A stretch of DNA of 64,000 bases from Botrytis cinerea B05.10 (GCF_000143535.2 NC_037317.1:1736001-1800000); one strand, 5' to 3'. Shown: positions 1 through 11,854, counted from the first letter of the stretch. The notes: generated by a model from the sequence alone, not told the origin. Translations and numbers: made by a program.

Positions 1-1724
1 TGCAAACGGAGGAATGAGAAAGGGGAAAGGGCGATGACTATTCTTTGAGGCTACATCAGCTCTCGGAAACTACCGAGATGGTCGATCTTTGATTGGACAG
101 TGAAGGGGTTGTTCAGAAATGTAGTGAAGCCTTCGATGCAATATATTTGAATGTGCACTGGACTGCACTGCATGAAACGCCATTGTGATGGTGATCTGTA
201 GCAAGATATTGTAGGAAGCGTAGCATGCTACTCTATGCATACACCTCATTCTGCGAGTCGGACGAAAAGACATAGTGGGATCGAATCTATTCATAAATTT
301 CGACCAACGCGGGACCGCTGGCATACTTACTTCCTACTAGTCAGCACGATAGCTACATACGCAGGTATTCATCTATTAATATTCTTGATGTCATCAGAGC
401 AAGTGGACGTATAGAATGAATGCAGTTTGATTAGAATGGAGGGGCATGTATATCTACCATGTATATAACATAGTTCCTCATCCGAGAATCTATCTAACTG
501 AGCTCCTACTACTTATTACTACCACTACTATTACATTCCCAATAAATGAATGCATTAAAGCCACAAACCACACAACTTCTGCACCCAAGCCATTCACATA
601 TACGCATTTTAATTTAATATAAAACTTAAAATATGATCGGATGATTGTCTTTTCTCTCTGACAGCTTCATTGGCTCTCCTTCCACGCGTTAAAACGGGTC
701 AGCATTGTGTACCACCAATACCAGCAAGCAACAAACGAAATGCAGAAGAGAAAATTGCTTGACATACATGCTCGTACTCCCGAGTTTGGTACGGAGGTAC
801 GGAGGTACGGTACAGTCCCTGGCACGTACATGCATGCTTCGTACCTCTAAACAAACAAACGAGCAGACGGACGAACGAGCGAACGAGCGAACGAGCCATA
901 TAATACGACACGGCACAATACCAGACCACACAATACAATACGACATGCTACGGATCTTCATTCTTTACTCCAATTGATTTTCTACACCTGTTTTTGTATA
1001 TTAGATCACTTGAGCGTCAGGACTCGTTGCTTTCGACGCTGATCAGTATTCGAGACAATACACATCCATCCATCCGTCGCTTTCCATCTTCTCATCTTCT
1101 CATGGGCCCATGAACCGTGTATCTATTGCCTCTTCTCTTATACATGTACATTTATTCTCATGCCCTTTGCATCTACATACAGTCTCTTCTACATGCGCAC
1201 ATAATTTCAATGTTAATGCCAATTCCACTCTCCACTCCCACTGCCACTCCCACTGCTTTAATCTCATAATATGATCGTCTGAGTTTCATACACCGTTTTA
1301 TGCGGAGTACACCGTTGAGCTAGCTATCAATTCTTAATCAACTGAAAACTGGATCTTTCTGCAGTCTCACGCATTGCCGGTTCATCGCATCTCCATATTC
1401 ACTTCATTTCACCCGCCACCTCGATATCCCATCACTTCGTTTTTCTGGGATTGAAGAAGAGTTCCTAGATAGGAAATCGCAAGCAAAGCTCGAGCCAATT
1501 TGATTGACAGTCTCTCTTTACTTCTTTTGCAGTTACCATTCATCCACATCTCTCACTCTACTGAATCCAATCTCTACCAAAGTACGACGGCCAAATCTCG
1601 AGCATTCGACCTTTGGAAAATCTGTTGCGAGCTCTATCATTTTGCCTAATTCTCCTTCAATCTGCCAATCTGCGAATTGCGAGTTCTTTTCCAAAATCAA
1701 ACATTCAAGAAATACATCGCGAAC
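1..1724. other. Gene-free stretch with simple repeats
   Basis: No ORF here looks coding on either strand. The small plus and minus ORFs around 690-980 overlap one another and run through low-complexity sequence. Short tandem GAACGAGC-like units lie at about 862-897. The last 200 bases are pyrimidine-rich and are probably the leader of the gene starting at 1725. Confidence 0.6.
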
Positions 1725-2573
1725 ATGCCTATCAATGGCAAGCCCAATGGGCGATTTGAACTTCCTGCTCTCACATCTTTTGACTTCAATTTGACAGACG
1801 GGACCGACATCCCGCCGCCTCTTCCAGATTCTCCAATAGAAGAAGAGGCACCCAAATCGACACCCGCACCCATACCCGCACCCGCACCTGCACCTGCACC
1901 TGAACCTGCACCTGCGGCATCGACACCTGCAGCATCGACACCTGCAGCCACTCCTCAAACTGCCGATCCTGTTCGAAACACATCTACTAGTACACCTCCA
2001 GCTTCACCATCGGCAAATAATCAATCCGACTTTGCTCACCTCACCACGACGAAATCCTATGGTTATTTCCCACCTACCTCCTCATCTCCTCGCAATCATG
2101 CTCCTCCAGTTCGCGTGAGAGCCCCTTCGGACGCTGCTGTCCCGAATAGTCCTAGTCGACCCGAAAAAGAAAGTAGTATCCGCAAATTCTTGTCTCGGAA
2201 ATCACTCAACACCAATTACACAAGTGGGAATGCGAAATCGCATGAGGATTTATCAAAGATGGGGAGACCAGAGAGTCCAAATAGTCTTGCAAGCAGTAAA
2301 CCTAGCTTTGTGAAGCGGAAGAGTGGAAGCTGGTTTAGGAGTTTTGGGAGCAGCAGTAAGAGAAACAGCGTAGTATACGAGACTAAGCCTGTAGTGTATA
2401 CTCCTACTCTACAGAAGACTCCCGAGATTCAAAAAGAGAATATTAAGCCAGCATACAAGAAGCCCGGTCCGCCGCCGCCAAAATTGCCGGAACTCGATCA
2501 GTTGAAGGCTAAGCTTGCGGATGATGATCGTGGTAGTTTTGGAGGCGATGATATGTTTAGGAATATCTCGTGA
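1725..2573 (+). CDS. Conserved-looking disordered fungal protein, unknown function
   Basis: A single-exon ORF of 282 codons. I start at the ATG at 1725 (context GCGAACATGCC); the 16 upstream in-frame codons look non-coding. The protein is mostly disordered. Residues ~45-80 are Pro/Ala-rich, encoded by a CACCTG/CACCCG-like hexamer tract at about 1860-1950. Two basic Ser-rich patches follow (SIRKFLSRKSLN and FVKRKSGSWFRSFGSSSKRN), then a Pro-rich patch (PGPPPPKLPEL). It ends with an acidic-Gly motif, DDDRGSFGGDDMFRNIS. The basic aromatic patches look like membrane- or phosphosite-rich docking segments, but that is inference. I recall similar C-termini in other Pezizomycotina hypothetical proteins. 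No catalytic domain is visible. Confidence 0.75.
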   Translation: MPINGKPNGRFELPALTSFDFNLTDGTDIPPPLPDSPIEEEAPKSTPAPIPAPAPAPAPEPAPAASTPAASTPAATPQTADPVRNTSTSTPPASPSANNQSDFAHLTTTKSYGYFPPTSSSPRNHAPPVRVRAPSDAAVPNSPSRPEKESSIRKFLSRKSLNTNYTSGNAKSHEDLSKMGRPESPNSLASSKPSFVKRKSGSWFRSFGSSSKRNSVVYETKPVVYTPTLQKTPEIQKENIKPAYKKPGPPPPKLPELDQLKAKLADDDRGSFGGDDMFRNIS

Positions 2574-3935
2574 GGTATTTATACGAGACGGTTCTGAGGA
2601 TACAAATGGTGCTTTTGGGCATTGCTATCTGCTACGACCCAAAACTCGTTACAGAACTGGTGGAAAACTCGGATGAGATCCATACTAATACCCCCAAAGA
2701 TACGGACCGAGAGATGGGAAGGGGAAGGCATGAAAGGGAAGCAGAAATCCCATGTACTATGATCAAGCTTGAGGGGGGGGGGGACAAAAATGCTATTTTA
2801 TCTTTTCATTTGTTTGGCAGGGCGCCCTTCTTTTTAATCAATGATATCTCTGGGTGGTGGTCTTGTTTTACGCTGACTACAGTATCAAACAAAACAACAT
2901 TTTAATGTTGGCTTCATGTGCCATGATAGTTTATTCTTGGGGTACCAAAATACTCATAGTTATTAGCCTTTTCTGAACAAAATACAGTAGGGGATTTGCA
3001 TGGCCGGAGGGTCCTTTTTTACTCGAATATGACATTGGTTTTCTGTAATGATAGTATTTAGTGACGGCTTCTCTCTTTCTCTCTCTTTCTCTCTTCCCAT
3101 GTGTGTGTGTCTCGCCCTCTTTCTCTCTGCCTCTTCCCGTCTCCCCTTTTTTTCATTAATCATTGATCTCATTTACCTGAAAGACGCCTTTTCGGATCTA
3201 TAGATATCTGTGGGTTGTACGTGTTGTGTGATTGATTACCTACCGATATTCCTACATCCATTGATGTTTCATATCAATATGCATCATTGCCAGAAACTCC
3301 AAATCCCTACCTCGAACCTTCTTTTCCCAGCTTTGCATAATGGCGCTTGAGAAAAACCCTTGACCCTTAGATCCAAATGCAAATGCAAATGCAAATCTAA
3401 ATCTAAATCTAATAATCCAGGGTATCGTCTTATCATCATTTCATTTCATGCCTGGAGCGACTTAGGATCAAGCTGGTTAGCACCGGCGCCACGTGCTGTC
3501 GGTAGCAGCAGTGAGACACTGTAGCCACCCTATAAATGTGACATGATATGACATTATGCGAGGCTATGTGAGGCTGAAGAGGGTTGGATTCCGGGGGCAT
3601 GGTGGGAGGAAATCCCTGTATTGACAAGCTTTGTGGCCCTGTGTGGGTTCTGTGGCTCTGTCGTTCTGTGGTTCTGTCGTTCTGTGGTTCTGTCGTTGGG
3701 ATGCACCAATGATTGGGAAATTTCGGCAAGAAACGTCATGGATAAGATTTGACACGATTTGAGACGACCTCATATGATACAATATCAAAATAGATGAGTG
3801 GAACGTTGCAGGCAATAACTTCAATCCGTATTCATTGATTTTTCCCCATCAACCATCAACCACCAACCAATTCTTCCTTTTCTTTTCGCGCACTCCAGAT
3901 TATCGTACCACATCCTTGGGAACGAATAATTGAAG
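2574..3935. other. Intergenic region before ETR1
   Basis: No supported gene. It holds a run of about 10 G near 2772, pyrimidine tracts at 3070-3150, AAATGC/AAATCT short tandems near 3376-3412, and an 18-bp-type tandem of CTGTGGTTCTGTCGTT units near 3650-3700. A CACGTG lies at 3490-3495, about 440 bases before the ETR1 start. Confidence 0.6.
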
Positions 3936-5287
3936 ATGGCGAGTCCCATTCAATGTAGAGCTCTAGCTAGCTCCGCCGCGGTAAGCTCGAGAGGAGCTTT
4001 GATGTCTGGTCTCTTGAGCAGACAATGCACACAGAATCGCTTGGGCAGCTTGGTGGCTCGGAGATATAAATCTGGTCCATATGGTTATACACAAGCCAAA
4101 GCGCTGGTGTATTCTAAGTATGGGGAGCCGGCGGATGTCTTATCGTGAGTTTTGTTGACACCATTTACTTTTTATCCGTGGTCTATTTTTGTTTTTGCTT
4201 TTGCTTTTGCATTTACCTCAAGTGTTTGTGAACTTAGCTGATAGTAATAAAATCCAGTCTTCACAATCACTCCATCTCCCCCTCTCTTCCTTCAAAATCT
4301 ATTCTCCTCCGTACTCTCGCGACCCCCATTAACCCCGCCGATATAAACCAGATCCAAGGTGTCTACCCCTCCAAACCTCCCTTCACCAGTCTCCTCGGAA
4401 CCGAATCTCCCTCGGCCGTCGGCGGCAATGAAGGATGTTTTGAAGTCATGTCGCTTGGGCCCGGCATCTCAACTCTCTCGAAAGGCGACTGGGTGATCAT
4501 GAAATCGACTGGGTTTGGAACATGGCGCACACATGCTATAGCGGAGGAATCACAGGTTCTCAAGATTGGAAATAAAGAGGGACTGAAACCCATTCAGGTC
4601 GGCACTGTGAGCGTCAATCCGTGCACGGCTTATAGAATGTTGAAAGATTTTGAGAGCATGGTGGAGGGCGATTGGTTTATACAAAATGGTGCGAATAGTG
4701 GGGTGGGGAGGGCAGCCATACAGTTGGGGAAGAGGTGGGGATATAAGAGTATCAATATCATACGGGATCGAGAGAATGCTGATGAGACTGAGGCGATGAA
4801 GAAAGAATTATTGGAGTTGGGTGCTACGAAGGTGGTGACCGAGTCAGAATTGATGGATCAAAGCTTCAGGGATCAGGTGAAGGAGTGGACGAATGGAGGC
4901 AGGGAAAAGATTCGCGTGGGGTTGAACTGTGTCGGTGGACAACCGGCAGGTGCCTTGGTGAAATGTTTGAGTAATGGAGGCCATTTGGTTACATATGGTG
5001 GAATGTCTAAGAAGCCATTGATGATTCCTACTGCAGCTTTGATCTTCAAGGATATCAAGTTTAGTGGTTATTGGGTTAGTAGGTGGAGTGATAGCCATTC
5101 AGATGAGAAGAAGAAAACGGTGGATGAAATTTTGGAGATGACGAGATTAGGTATGTTTAAGGACATTCCAGTTCAAGAACTCAAGTGGGACTGGGAGACA
5201 AAGGAGGATGTGTTGAAGTCGGCAGTGAGAGGAACCTTGGAGGGGTTCAGAAGTGGAAAGGGAGTTTTCATCTATGGAGATACGTAG
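3936..5287 (+). CDS. ETR1: Mitochondrial trans-2-enoyl-CoA/ACP reductase (Etr1/MECR)
   Basis: NADPH-dependent enoyl reductase of mitochondrial type II fatty-acid synthesis, a zinc-free MDR-superfamily member. Exons are 3936-4144 and 4258-5287 (intron GTGAGT...CAG), giving 412 aa, close to the family length. The start is the ATG at 3936; a TTG two codons earlier is not used. The N-terminus is basic with no acids up to about residue 40 (ASSAAVSSRGALMSGLLSRQ), a typical mitochondrial presequence. Family marks include a TPINPADINQIQGVYPSKP segment, the AYRML region, the nucleotide-binding NGANSGVGRAAIQLGK motif, and GLNCVGGQPAGALVKCLSNGG. The intron splits the VLS-LHNH segment and the reading frame is restored exactly. 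Confidence 0.95.
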
Positions 5288-7133
5288 ATTCTGTCGAGGA
5301 AGAATGAAATAGAATAATATTGAGTGTTGAGTTCTTGTTTTTGAGAGCGATTATTGGAGTGCTCACTCTACTGGAGGCGACTCCTTCTCTACCTCTTACA
5401 CCCTTGTCATCTTTTCCAAGAGGAGAACGATCCAAATCTTCATCAATATATTGAGGTTAAAACTTCGAAGCACACAGCAGAAGTCGATTCGGATCTCAGT
5501 CGTCAGAAACTCAAGCAAGTGTTGCGGAGAATTCGACAAGTGTACGTTTGCTTTCAGATTCCCTAATTTTGAAACAGCTAGCGGATGATTCCTGTCAAGC
5601 AGAGTGAAATTCTCTTGTCGGGTTCATTATCTGTTGTGTAGCAGCGAAAACTATGCATTGTCTATCATTCCCTCTCGTTGACCTCTTGCAACATAATATT
5701 CGGGTCTTGACCTTGGTCTTGTGTCTGGACTCCTGAATCCAATAACGAGAATCCGTTTGTATTCTAGCATGCCCTATTTGTTCATCAATTCGATTTCAAT
5801 AGAAATTCGCGTGCGTGGCGAGGCTTTCAGAAGAGGAGTCGATGAGACGAGTGAGTTGAAGATAGTTGTGGTGATTTAATCGCGGTGCTTTGGAGTCGAT
5901 GGGACATCTTCAAATGTTTCCAAGTTACTCCAGTGCTACGTTCAATTGTCTGTAGGTACCTATACCTATATACCCACATACACACACAAGTCGAGTGACA
6001 AGAAACACGATCTGGTATTATCCAAATAAAAATCACTGCTTATAACCCCAGCCAAAATAACACCTACAAATCACATCAAGAACCATCAGATACCATCAGA
6101 TCAGACCAACAGCCCGAATCCAAAACCCCCACCACATCTCAACCAATCCTCCCCATCTCTTCCCACAAACTCATCATATACACACACCCCAGCTAGCTGC
6201 TAGTCGCTAGCCGCCATCTTCCTCACCAACAAGACAAGACCAAAGCACAAAGTTAAATAACTCATTCTTCTCCTACAGCCCTTTAGCGAGAACGACATGT
6301 TAGCAATGCGAAGTATTCCTTCCCCCAGCCAAGATTTTTGGGGTATGCATCTTATGTCTAATATTCAATATTCAATATTCAATATTCAATGGCTGCTAGG
6401 CAAAAGCCAACTTTCATTCCTGCGCTCACAATCTCAAGTGAGTGTGTGAAAATTTGAGATTCTCATTGTGAATATATTGATTGATGTAAGGGTTTGTTTG
6501 ACAACAAGTGTGTGCCAAGGAAATGGTGATGTTGCATTTAGGTATGCTAGAAAAATTTGCTTGAGACGCACGAGACTTAGGAGAATGGTAAATAATGATA
6601 TTAATTGGGTAGATCCCTATATCATAACCTGCAGCTGATTGTATAGTTGATGCGAATTAGTAACCGGTGTAAACCCAGCTGGCACTCTACAGAGAAACTC
6701 ATGTTAAACTTCAGATAGAGGTAAAAAAATTCGTCAGACCCAGCAAATCAGGTATCACATATTCTCAAGAGCAAATACTCAAAGTTTAAGCACAAACTCA
6801 TGTTTAATCAACGTTGTTGTTTTCGCGCACTGTTGTATAAGAACAAGTAAGCCACCACCTGCAACAGCCTCAATCTATCTATCCCAAGCTCACTACCACC
6901 TTTCTTATTACCAATAGCAAATCACTTCCAATCTGCCTCTTCTCCACCTCCATCCACTTCACAAACATGAAAGTAAGAGATAGAAACCTCCCATCCCCAT
7001 TTACCTACCCTCCTAAAACGCCCACAAACCAGCCATGCATGCAGACCAAAAAACTCCCCAATCCATCCCTAGCAATTCGAAATTGAACCTGATCTTAGCG
7101 AAGAGACTAGAAAAAAGAAGAAACAACAGAACA
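5288..7133. other. Long intergenic stretch, no supported gene
   Basis: Only short, unconvincing ORFs (for example 5354-5566). A tandem array of about four TATTCAA units lies at 6361-6390. The region is AT- and pyrimidine-rich and probably carries the 3' regions of the convergent ETR1 and DR1 genes. Confidence 0.55.
6361..6390. repeat. Heptamer tandem repeat (TATTCAA)
   Basis: About four head-to-tail copies of a 7-bp unit in non-coding DNA, read directly from sequence. Confidence 0.9.
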
Positions 7134-9689
7134 TCAACCATGACGTTGCGCCGCATCTCTAAAGGCTTCTTCCTGCATTGCCAATAATTGTTCTGCTGTA
7201 AGACCCGATTGTTCCAGTTTATTTGCTTTCTTTTCTCTTCCCTATGATTTTTCTTAGTTGGTATGTATTCTGTACACCCTGCAAAGAGTAGATTAACATA
7301 CCTTCAATTGTTCCTTGTGCTCACTCGCTACATCCACAATATCCTTGACATACTCGCTAAAGCCCAATTGTTCCAAGGCCTTAGTAATGTGTTCACATGC
7401 GATAGTTTTCTTGCTTTCCTTTTCGGAAATTTCATTTGCTTCGGACGAGATGAGCGTGATGAATTCGACACAGCATTCAATTAGGAGGTCGCGGGCATCT
7501 TTGCCAAAGGCTAGACCTGAACTGGCAGGAAGAATTTCGGTTACTATCTTTTGAACCGTTGCTAAAGAGAATGAGGGTTAGTAATTGTTGAAAAGAGGGA
7601 ATGTAATATTGTTGAATGAGGATGGCGGCGTAGTTTTGACTAGGTCTTGGGTGTGGCGAAGGTCTGTCATCAGATGGCTGTGCCTGGAGCCCATGCATTT
7701 GGGATATCGTTTGTATACGGAGGCTGCAAGGGAGAATGTTCATTTGAAGTTCTCTTGAATGAGAAACCAATGCCAGGTTCTGAATCTCTATCCTGCCTAC
7801 GGCTCTCAGAAGACTGGAAAGTTGAATTAGACCTGATATATTGCGGTGCCGTGTCTGAGAAGCTGTTTAGAAAAGTCTCCTCAGAACTATTACAAATTTC
7901 CGACGATTGCGAAATTCTGTATAGGTAATCTGAGATTTCAAATGGTACCAAATTTCGCAACGCCGAGTGCACAAGTGCAATATGCTGTCTAGCTCTCTCT
8001 TCCTCGTTTTCTAGTAAAAAAGGCGTTTTGAGAATGGATTCGCTAGCTTGCAGACTTGAATGTCTTGCTGAAAGCCTAACGACAGTATCGCTATGAGAAA
8101 TTCCGTCTTTGTGACCTTGGTAGCCTATATCTTTATATGACTGGTCTCGCGTATTGAGGGTGAGCTTCGTTTGTTCAAAGACTGTCGGAGGAGAATCGGT
8201 GTCGTCGATTTTACCATCATCTTGAGTACCGGCCAAAGAACTTTCATTATCCCAGTAGGAATCGAAGTAACAATCAAGGCCTGAATTACAAGGGTCAATC
8301 CCTGTCTCTTGTGGTTGATATGTATGCTGTTTCATGGCTGGATAGACAATAGAAACTGGCTTTGGAAGAATCCGCCCTCGGATGGCATTCCTCCGTCTTG
8401 GGGTTATGGTGGCACGAAGACTCGATGTTCTCGGACGAGGGACTGGCCTAGGACTTCTTTTGGTCCCAGTAAATTGCATCCGCTTCGATTTATAGATACT
8501 GGAGGGAATGGGATCAATTTTCCAGAGAGTAGAATGATTGGACTCAGGACAAAGTGATTTAGAAGTGTATCTTCGAGAGGTTGGATGGTCCCTATTGAAG
8601 ACTTGAGTCCACGAAATATTCTGCTGTAGAGGATCCATAAATGCGCTAATAGTAGGATGGGTCTGTTGTTTATGAATTTGTGTTGGAACTATGTCAAAAT
8701 TGTCCTGGTGGCAATTTTGGTGAGTCGCAGAACGTGATTTCGAAATTGACACGGAAACCTCTTTGTGCCATGTTCGGATATCTTCTAGTACTTTCTGCAC
8801 GTATTCAAGACGCTTGCCACCGTCGTCAAGTCTAGACGAGGATCTTGATGAATCCGAAGCCCCAGGTGAAGCAGAAAGATACCGCGAAGTCGAACACACT
8901 TTCTCCATGTTATTCAATGATGATCCGAAGGCTAGACTTGAGATTCGCCGAGGAATGTTTAGAGCCTCCGCCCACAACGTGTGTTTCTTATGCAAATAAA
9001 GCGACCTATGATATGAAGATAGGTGTGGAATACAAGTTAAGTCTAAGTCACTATAGTAATGATCTGATTCATTGCAGCGAAAGTAAGAAGCCCCCGAAGT
9101 AGTTGATGAATTCGACTGCTTAGGTGAAGGGCTAACCTCTGTTTTTTGGCAGTGCGTGTACTTTTTGCATGATGATGCTGATAACGTTGGACTTGAGGAC
9201 GTATCGTAGTCGCCAATGGGAATTGGTGCCTTGCTCACTCCCCTCGTGCGGGAAGAGCAATCGCATTCGTTGTCCATGGTTACGGATAATAATGATGATG
9301 ATGATGATGATGATGATGAGGATTGAAGAAAAAGAAAGAAAAGTTACCTTTAGGAAGTGATAGATCATCGTTACCTGTGAAGAAAGAGCGTCAGTTCAGT
9401 CCGTTTGTGTTCATGTAACGGAATGCAGCAATATGAAGGAAAAGGAAGGTACTTGGATTGGTCGTGGGCGGCATCTTGGTTTTAGGTTGAGTATGAGTGC
9501 TCGGGGGGATTTGATAAAACTACAAGTGGTAGAATTGTCTTCAACTAATAAAGACTCTCCATAGATACTGCTTTCAAATAATCATTCGAGCCACTTGTTT
9601 CGTAAGGGCTCTTTCCTTCGAATCACCCCGTGCAGTATTAGATCACGTGATATAAAGATTCACTTACTTGAAAATTCCCTGTCAGACAT
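7134..9689 (-). CDS. DR1: NC2-beta / Dr1, TBP-binding transcription repressor subunit
   Basis: Histone-fold subunit of negative cofactor 2, which with NC2-alpha clamps TBP on promoter DNA in the nucleus. Exons on the minus strand are 9689-9668, 9374-9348, 7561-7302 and 7241-7134, giving 138 aa with every junction in frame. The start MSDREFSSNDDLSLPK is the family N-terminus. It is followed by the H2B-like fold (ATVQKIVTEILP, FGKDARDLLIECCVEFITL, ISEKESKKTIACEHI) and the C-terminal SGLTAEQLLAMQEEAF segment. The first two coding exons are only 22 and 27 nt. Intron 2 is about 1.79 kb, very long for a fungus, and contains a complete 535-codon ORF on the same strand (7670-9277). Intron 3 separates EQLK from GREKKANKLEQ. 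Confidence 0.93.
7670..9277 (-). CDS. Orphan 535-aa protein nested inside DR1 intron 2
   Basis: An uninterrupted ORF on the same strand as DR1, lying wholly within its second intron (9347-7562). The ATG is in a strong context (ACCATGG). A TAA overlapping the DR1 donor lies upstream in the same frame, so it is not a simple read-through of exon 2. The protein is Ser-rich and mostly disordered, with an N-terminal Cys cluster (NECDCSS), a basic Pro/Arg stretch around residues 270-305 (SPRPVPRPRTSSLRATITP) and one likely helix near 430-460 (ENEEERARQHIALVHSALR). I recognise no domain. It could be a nested gene with its own promoter, or an alternative transcript of DR1. The 1.6-kb open frame argues against chance. 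Confidence 0.6.
   Translation of the reverse strand: MDNECDCSSRTRGVSKAPIPIGDYDTSSSPTLSASSCKKYTHCQKTEVSPSPKQSNSSTTSGASYFRCNESDHYYSDLDLTCIPHLSSYHRSLYLHKKHTLWAEALNIPRRISSLAFGSSLNNMEKVCSTSRYLSASPGASDSSRSSSRLDDGGKRLEYVQKVLEDIRTWHKEVSVSISKSRSATHQNCHQDNFDIVPTQIHKQQTHPTISAFMDPLQQNISWTQVFNRDHPTSRRYTSKSLCPESNHSTLWKIDPIPSSIYKSKRMQFTGTKRSPRPVPRPRTSSLRATITPRRRNAIRGRILPKPVSIVYPAMKQHTYQPQETGIDPCNSGLDCYFDSYWDNESSLAGTQDDGKIDDTDSPPTVFEQTKLTLNTRDQSYKDIGYQGHKDGISHSDTVVRLSARHSSLQASESILKTPFLLENEEERARQHIALVHSALRNLVPFEISDYLYRISQSSEICNSSEETFLNSFSDTAPQYIRSNSTFQSSESRRQDRDSEPGIGFSFKRTSNEHSPLQPPYTNDIPNAWAPGTAI
9292..9319. repeat. (ATG)n trinucleotide microsatellite
   Basis: About nine ATG/GAT triplets lie between DR1 exon 2 and the ATG of the nested ORF, in intron 2. 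Read on the minus strand in the nested-ORF frame, they would encode Ser (TCA). Confidence 0.9.
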
Positions 9690-10437
9690 TGTGAAAGGAA
9701 GGGACAATGAGAAGATGTAATGGGAGTTATGAATGATAAAGATGGACCAGTTAATTTCCGAACTGTTTTGTGGTTGGTGTCAATGAAGAGCCTGACAATG
9801 ATCTTCTTTGGATGTACACGTGATGTTGTATTTGTAAGCAGAAAGTGAAGTCAAAAAGTTCCAGAGTCGCGTTTTGTCTGCGGGAACCTCTGGATTTATC
9901 ATGCCCTTTTGTATGCACCCGCGACGCAAAATGGCAACTCAAAATCGCACTAAGCGTCATTAGGGTTACTAAGCGAAAATTTGCGAAAGATCCAAGAAAA
10001 AAATGTGTAGACATCATCCTAACAAAGCAAGCACTACCTAGGTACTATATAAATACGTATCCCTTATGGATATCCATTGCTTCAATTCTGCCACGCTGAT
10101 ACTTATCATTCAACGAATTGTGAACACAATACAAATGAGTGCTGTACTTTGTTCACTCCGTATCCGTATCTACCAACAATGGCCATCGCATCAATAGAAA
10201 GTGGCATCTTCGGAGTCGCGTCAAGGCAAGTACTTCAACTGGTACTTAAGACGCAATAGTATTTAATACACCTGGAAGGATATGCAATTCCTTCAATCCT
10301 TCTGCCCGGTAGTTTGGTATCGTACAAAATAAATGTACAAGTACGCGCTCAATATAGTCGCTAATGTCATGATGCCCCTTCCCAACCTCAAAACTCCATG
10401 AATATACATTTATGATAAAAACTCTTATGATCATCAC
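9690..10437. other. DR1 upstream region / mS45 3' region
   Basis: No supported gene. The short ORFs (9751-10017 minus, 10077-10259 plus) have no recognisable features. The part near 9690 should carry the DR1 promoter. Confidence 0.55.
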
Positions 10438-11715
10438 TTATTGGACACTCGTTGGAATCTTTACTTGCCCCCTCTTTCTGTCCATCAAAGGTCTTCCATA
10501 CCTCCAACCTGTTCCATGTGCTCCTCTACCATCTTTACCAATGTCGTCAACATTGATTTCCTTGATTCTGAACTCCCATCTAGGTGTATTGACTTTCATT
10601 ATCTTGGCTTCTTCCGCTGCTTTGCGATCAGCCATACGTTGCCTCACTTGCTCTTCCGCTTCATCTCGGGCCTCTTGTCGCGCAGTTCGCTCATCTCGAG
10701 ACAATCCAGCTTTGAAATCTTTATGCATCTCAATCAATTCGGGGTGTGGTATTCTTTGGTCTGCGGGGAGAAGTTTCTCGTCGAAGATCTTCGCAGCATC
10801 CTCTCTGGTAAAATGTCTTGATTCTGAAGTGGGGTGGAAGATTTGTTGTCCCGTTGCTACGTGAATGGGCAAATCATTAATCGATTCGTGTGTGGTTTTA
10901 CCAGTCCCTACATTGGGTTGCGTCACAGGGACCATTGACATAACAGCGTCAGCGTATGGTCTCGCAAGGGGTTTTCCCTAGCACAATAAATATTAGCTTG
11001 TTTGTGGTTGAAGATTTTCCCAAAATAAAACATGTATGTAAAATAACTTTCAGAGAGGCTCGCATGCATAATTTTGTAACCATGTAGTTGTCTTGAAGAC
11101 TAATCGAATTTTATAAATCATCATAAAGTATGTTAGACTGCAAAAAAATTAAAAATTTTAACATACCGCTCGTTCCCATTCTTTCTCTATCTCCTTCAAA
11201 CGTACCACCGCTCCCACGCGGCTCATTTCAACTCCAAGTTCGGCACTCACTTCTCTAACCGACTTAGCATCCTGCATAATTTTTGTCCAAATGAGCTCTC
11301 GTAGTTCTTCGCTCAACACCGATTGACTTATGAACTTTCGATTGGCCGGGAATGGCATCATATCTCTCGTGGTTTGTGGCGGCAATTCCTTGTTGCCATT
11401 TGCATCAGGCTCATTTTGACTGTCGGACTTTGGACCACCATCTTTTCGCGCGTTCGCCGAAGCTTCCACAACTCTTTTTAGTTTACCATCGGTATTGTAG
11501 GCCCCCATGTAATTTGTTGAGTTGTCTAATGGGTTTCTGAAGTTCTCTCCTTGTGTGCCAAGCCACCTGAAGAGCGATCGCCTTGCTCTGGTGGCTCTTC
11601 GTGCATTTTGTGGAGGGGTCAATGAGAAGGATCGTGAAGGTACTTGATTAAGAAAGGATTTTGCATAAGCAGACCCAGACGCGAGTAAGTTCGGACATCT
11701 TGAAGAAGGATTCAT
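10438..11715 (-). CDS. bot1: Mitochondrial small ribosomal subunit protein mS45 (Bot1 / Mrps35)
   Basis: Fungal mitoribosome small-subunit component, family PF12298, needed for mitochondrial translation. Exons are 11715-11167 and 10977-10438 (189-bp intron), giving 362 aa. The first ATG is 11715 and is followed by a presequence (MNPSSRCPNLLASGSAYAKS). Family marks include RRSLFRWLGTQGENFRNPL, VLSEELRELIW, SVREVSAELGVEMSRVGAVV, HESINDLPIHVATGQQIF, ESRHFTREDAAKIF and the C-terminal GWRYGRPLMDRKRGQVKIP. The intron falls between KEWERA and GKPLARPYADAVMS and the frame is kept. A CACGTG at 11855-11860 lies 140 bases upstream of the start. Confidence 0.92.
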
Positions 11716-11854
11716 GATAAAAAAAACCAACTCAATTGAGGCAGTGAAGAAAGAGGATTGAGGGTGGTTGATGAAAACCGTGGGGTCCCTCAGTGAGGAA
11801 ATTTCTAAGTTAAACTTGGGATCAAAGCTCCAAGAGAACGCTAAGCGAAGCAGT

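Noticed and set aside
699..977. Three overlapping ORFs on both strands at 690-980
   Set aside because: Short, overlapping on both strands over simple repeats, no domain, no splice support.
1533..1958. Minus ORF rich in Arg/Cys (RCRCRC)
   Set aside because: Antisense shadow of the CACCTG/CACCCG hexamer tract coding for the Pro/Ala repeat.
10412..10864. Plus ORF of 150 codons
   Set aside because: Antisense to the second exon of mS45/Bot1, whose protein match is unambiguous.
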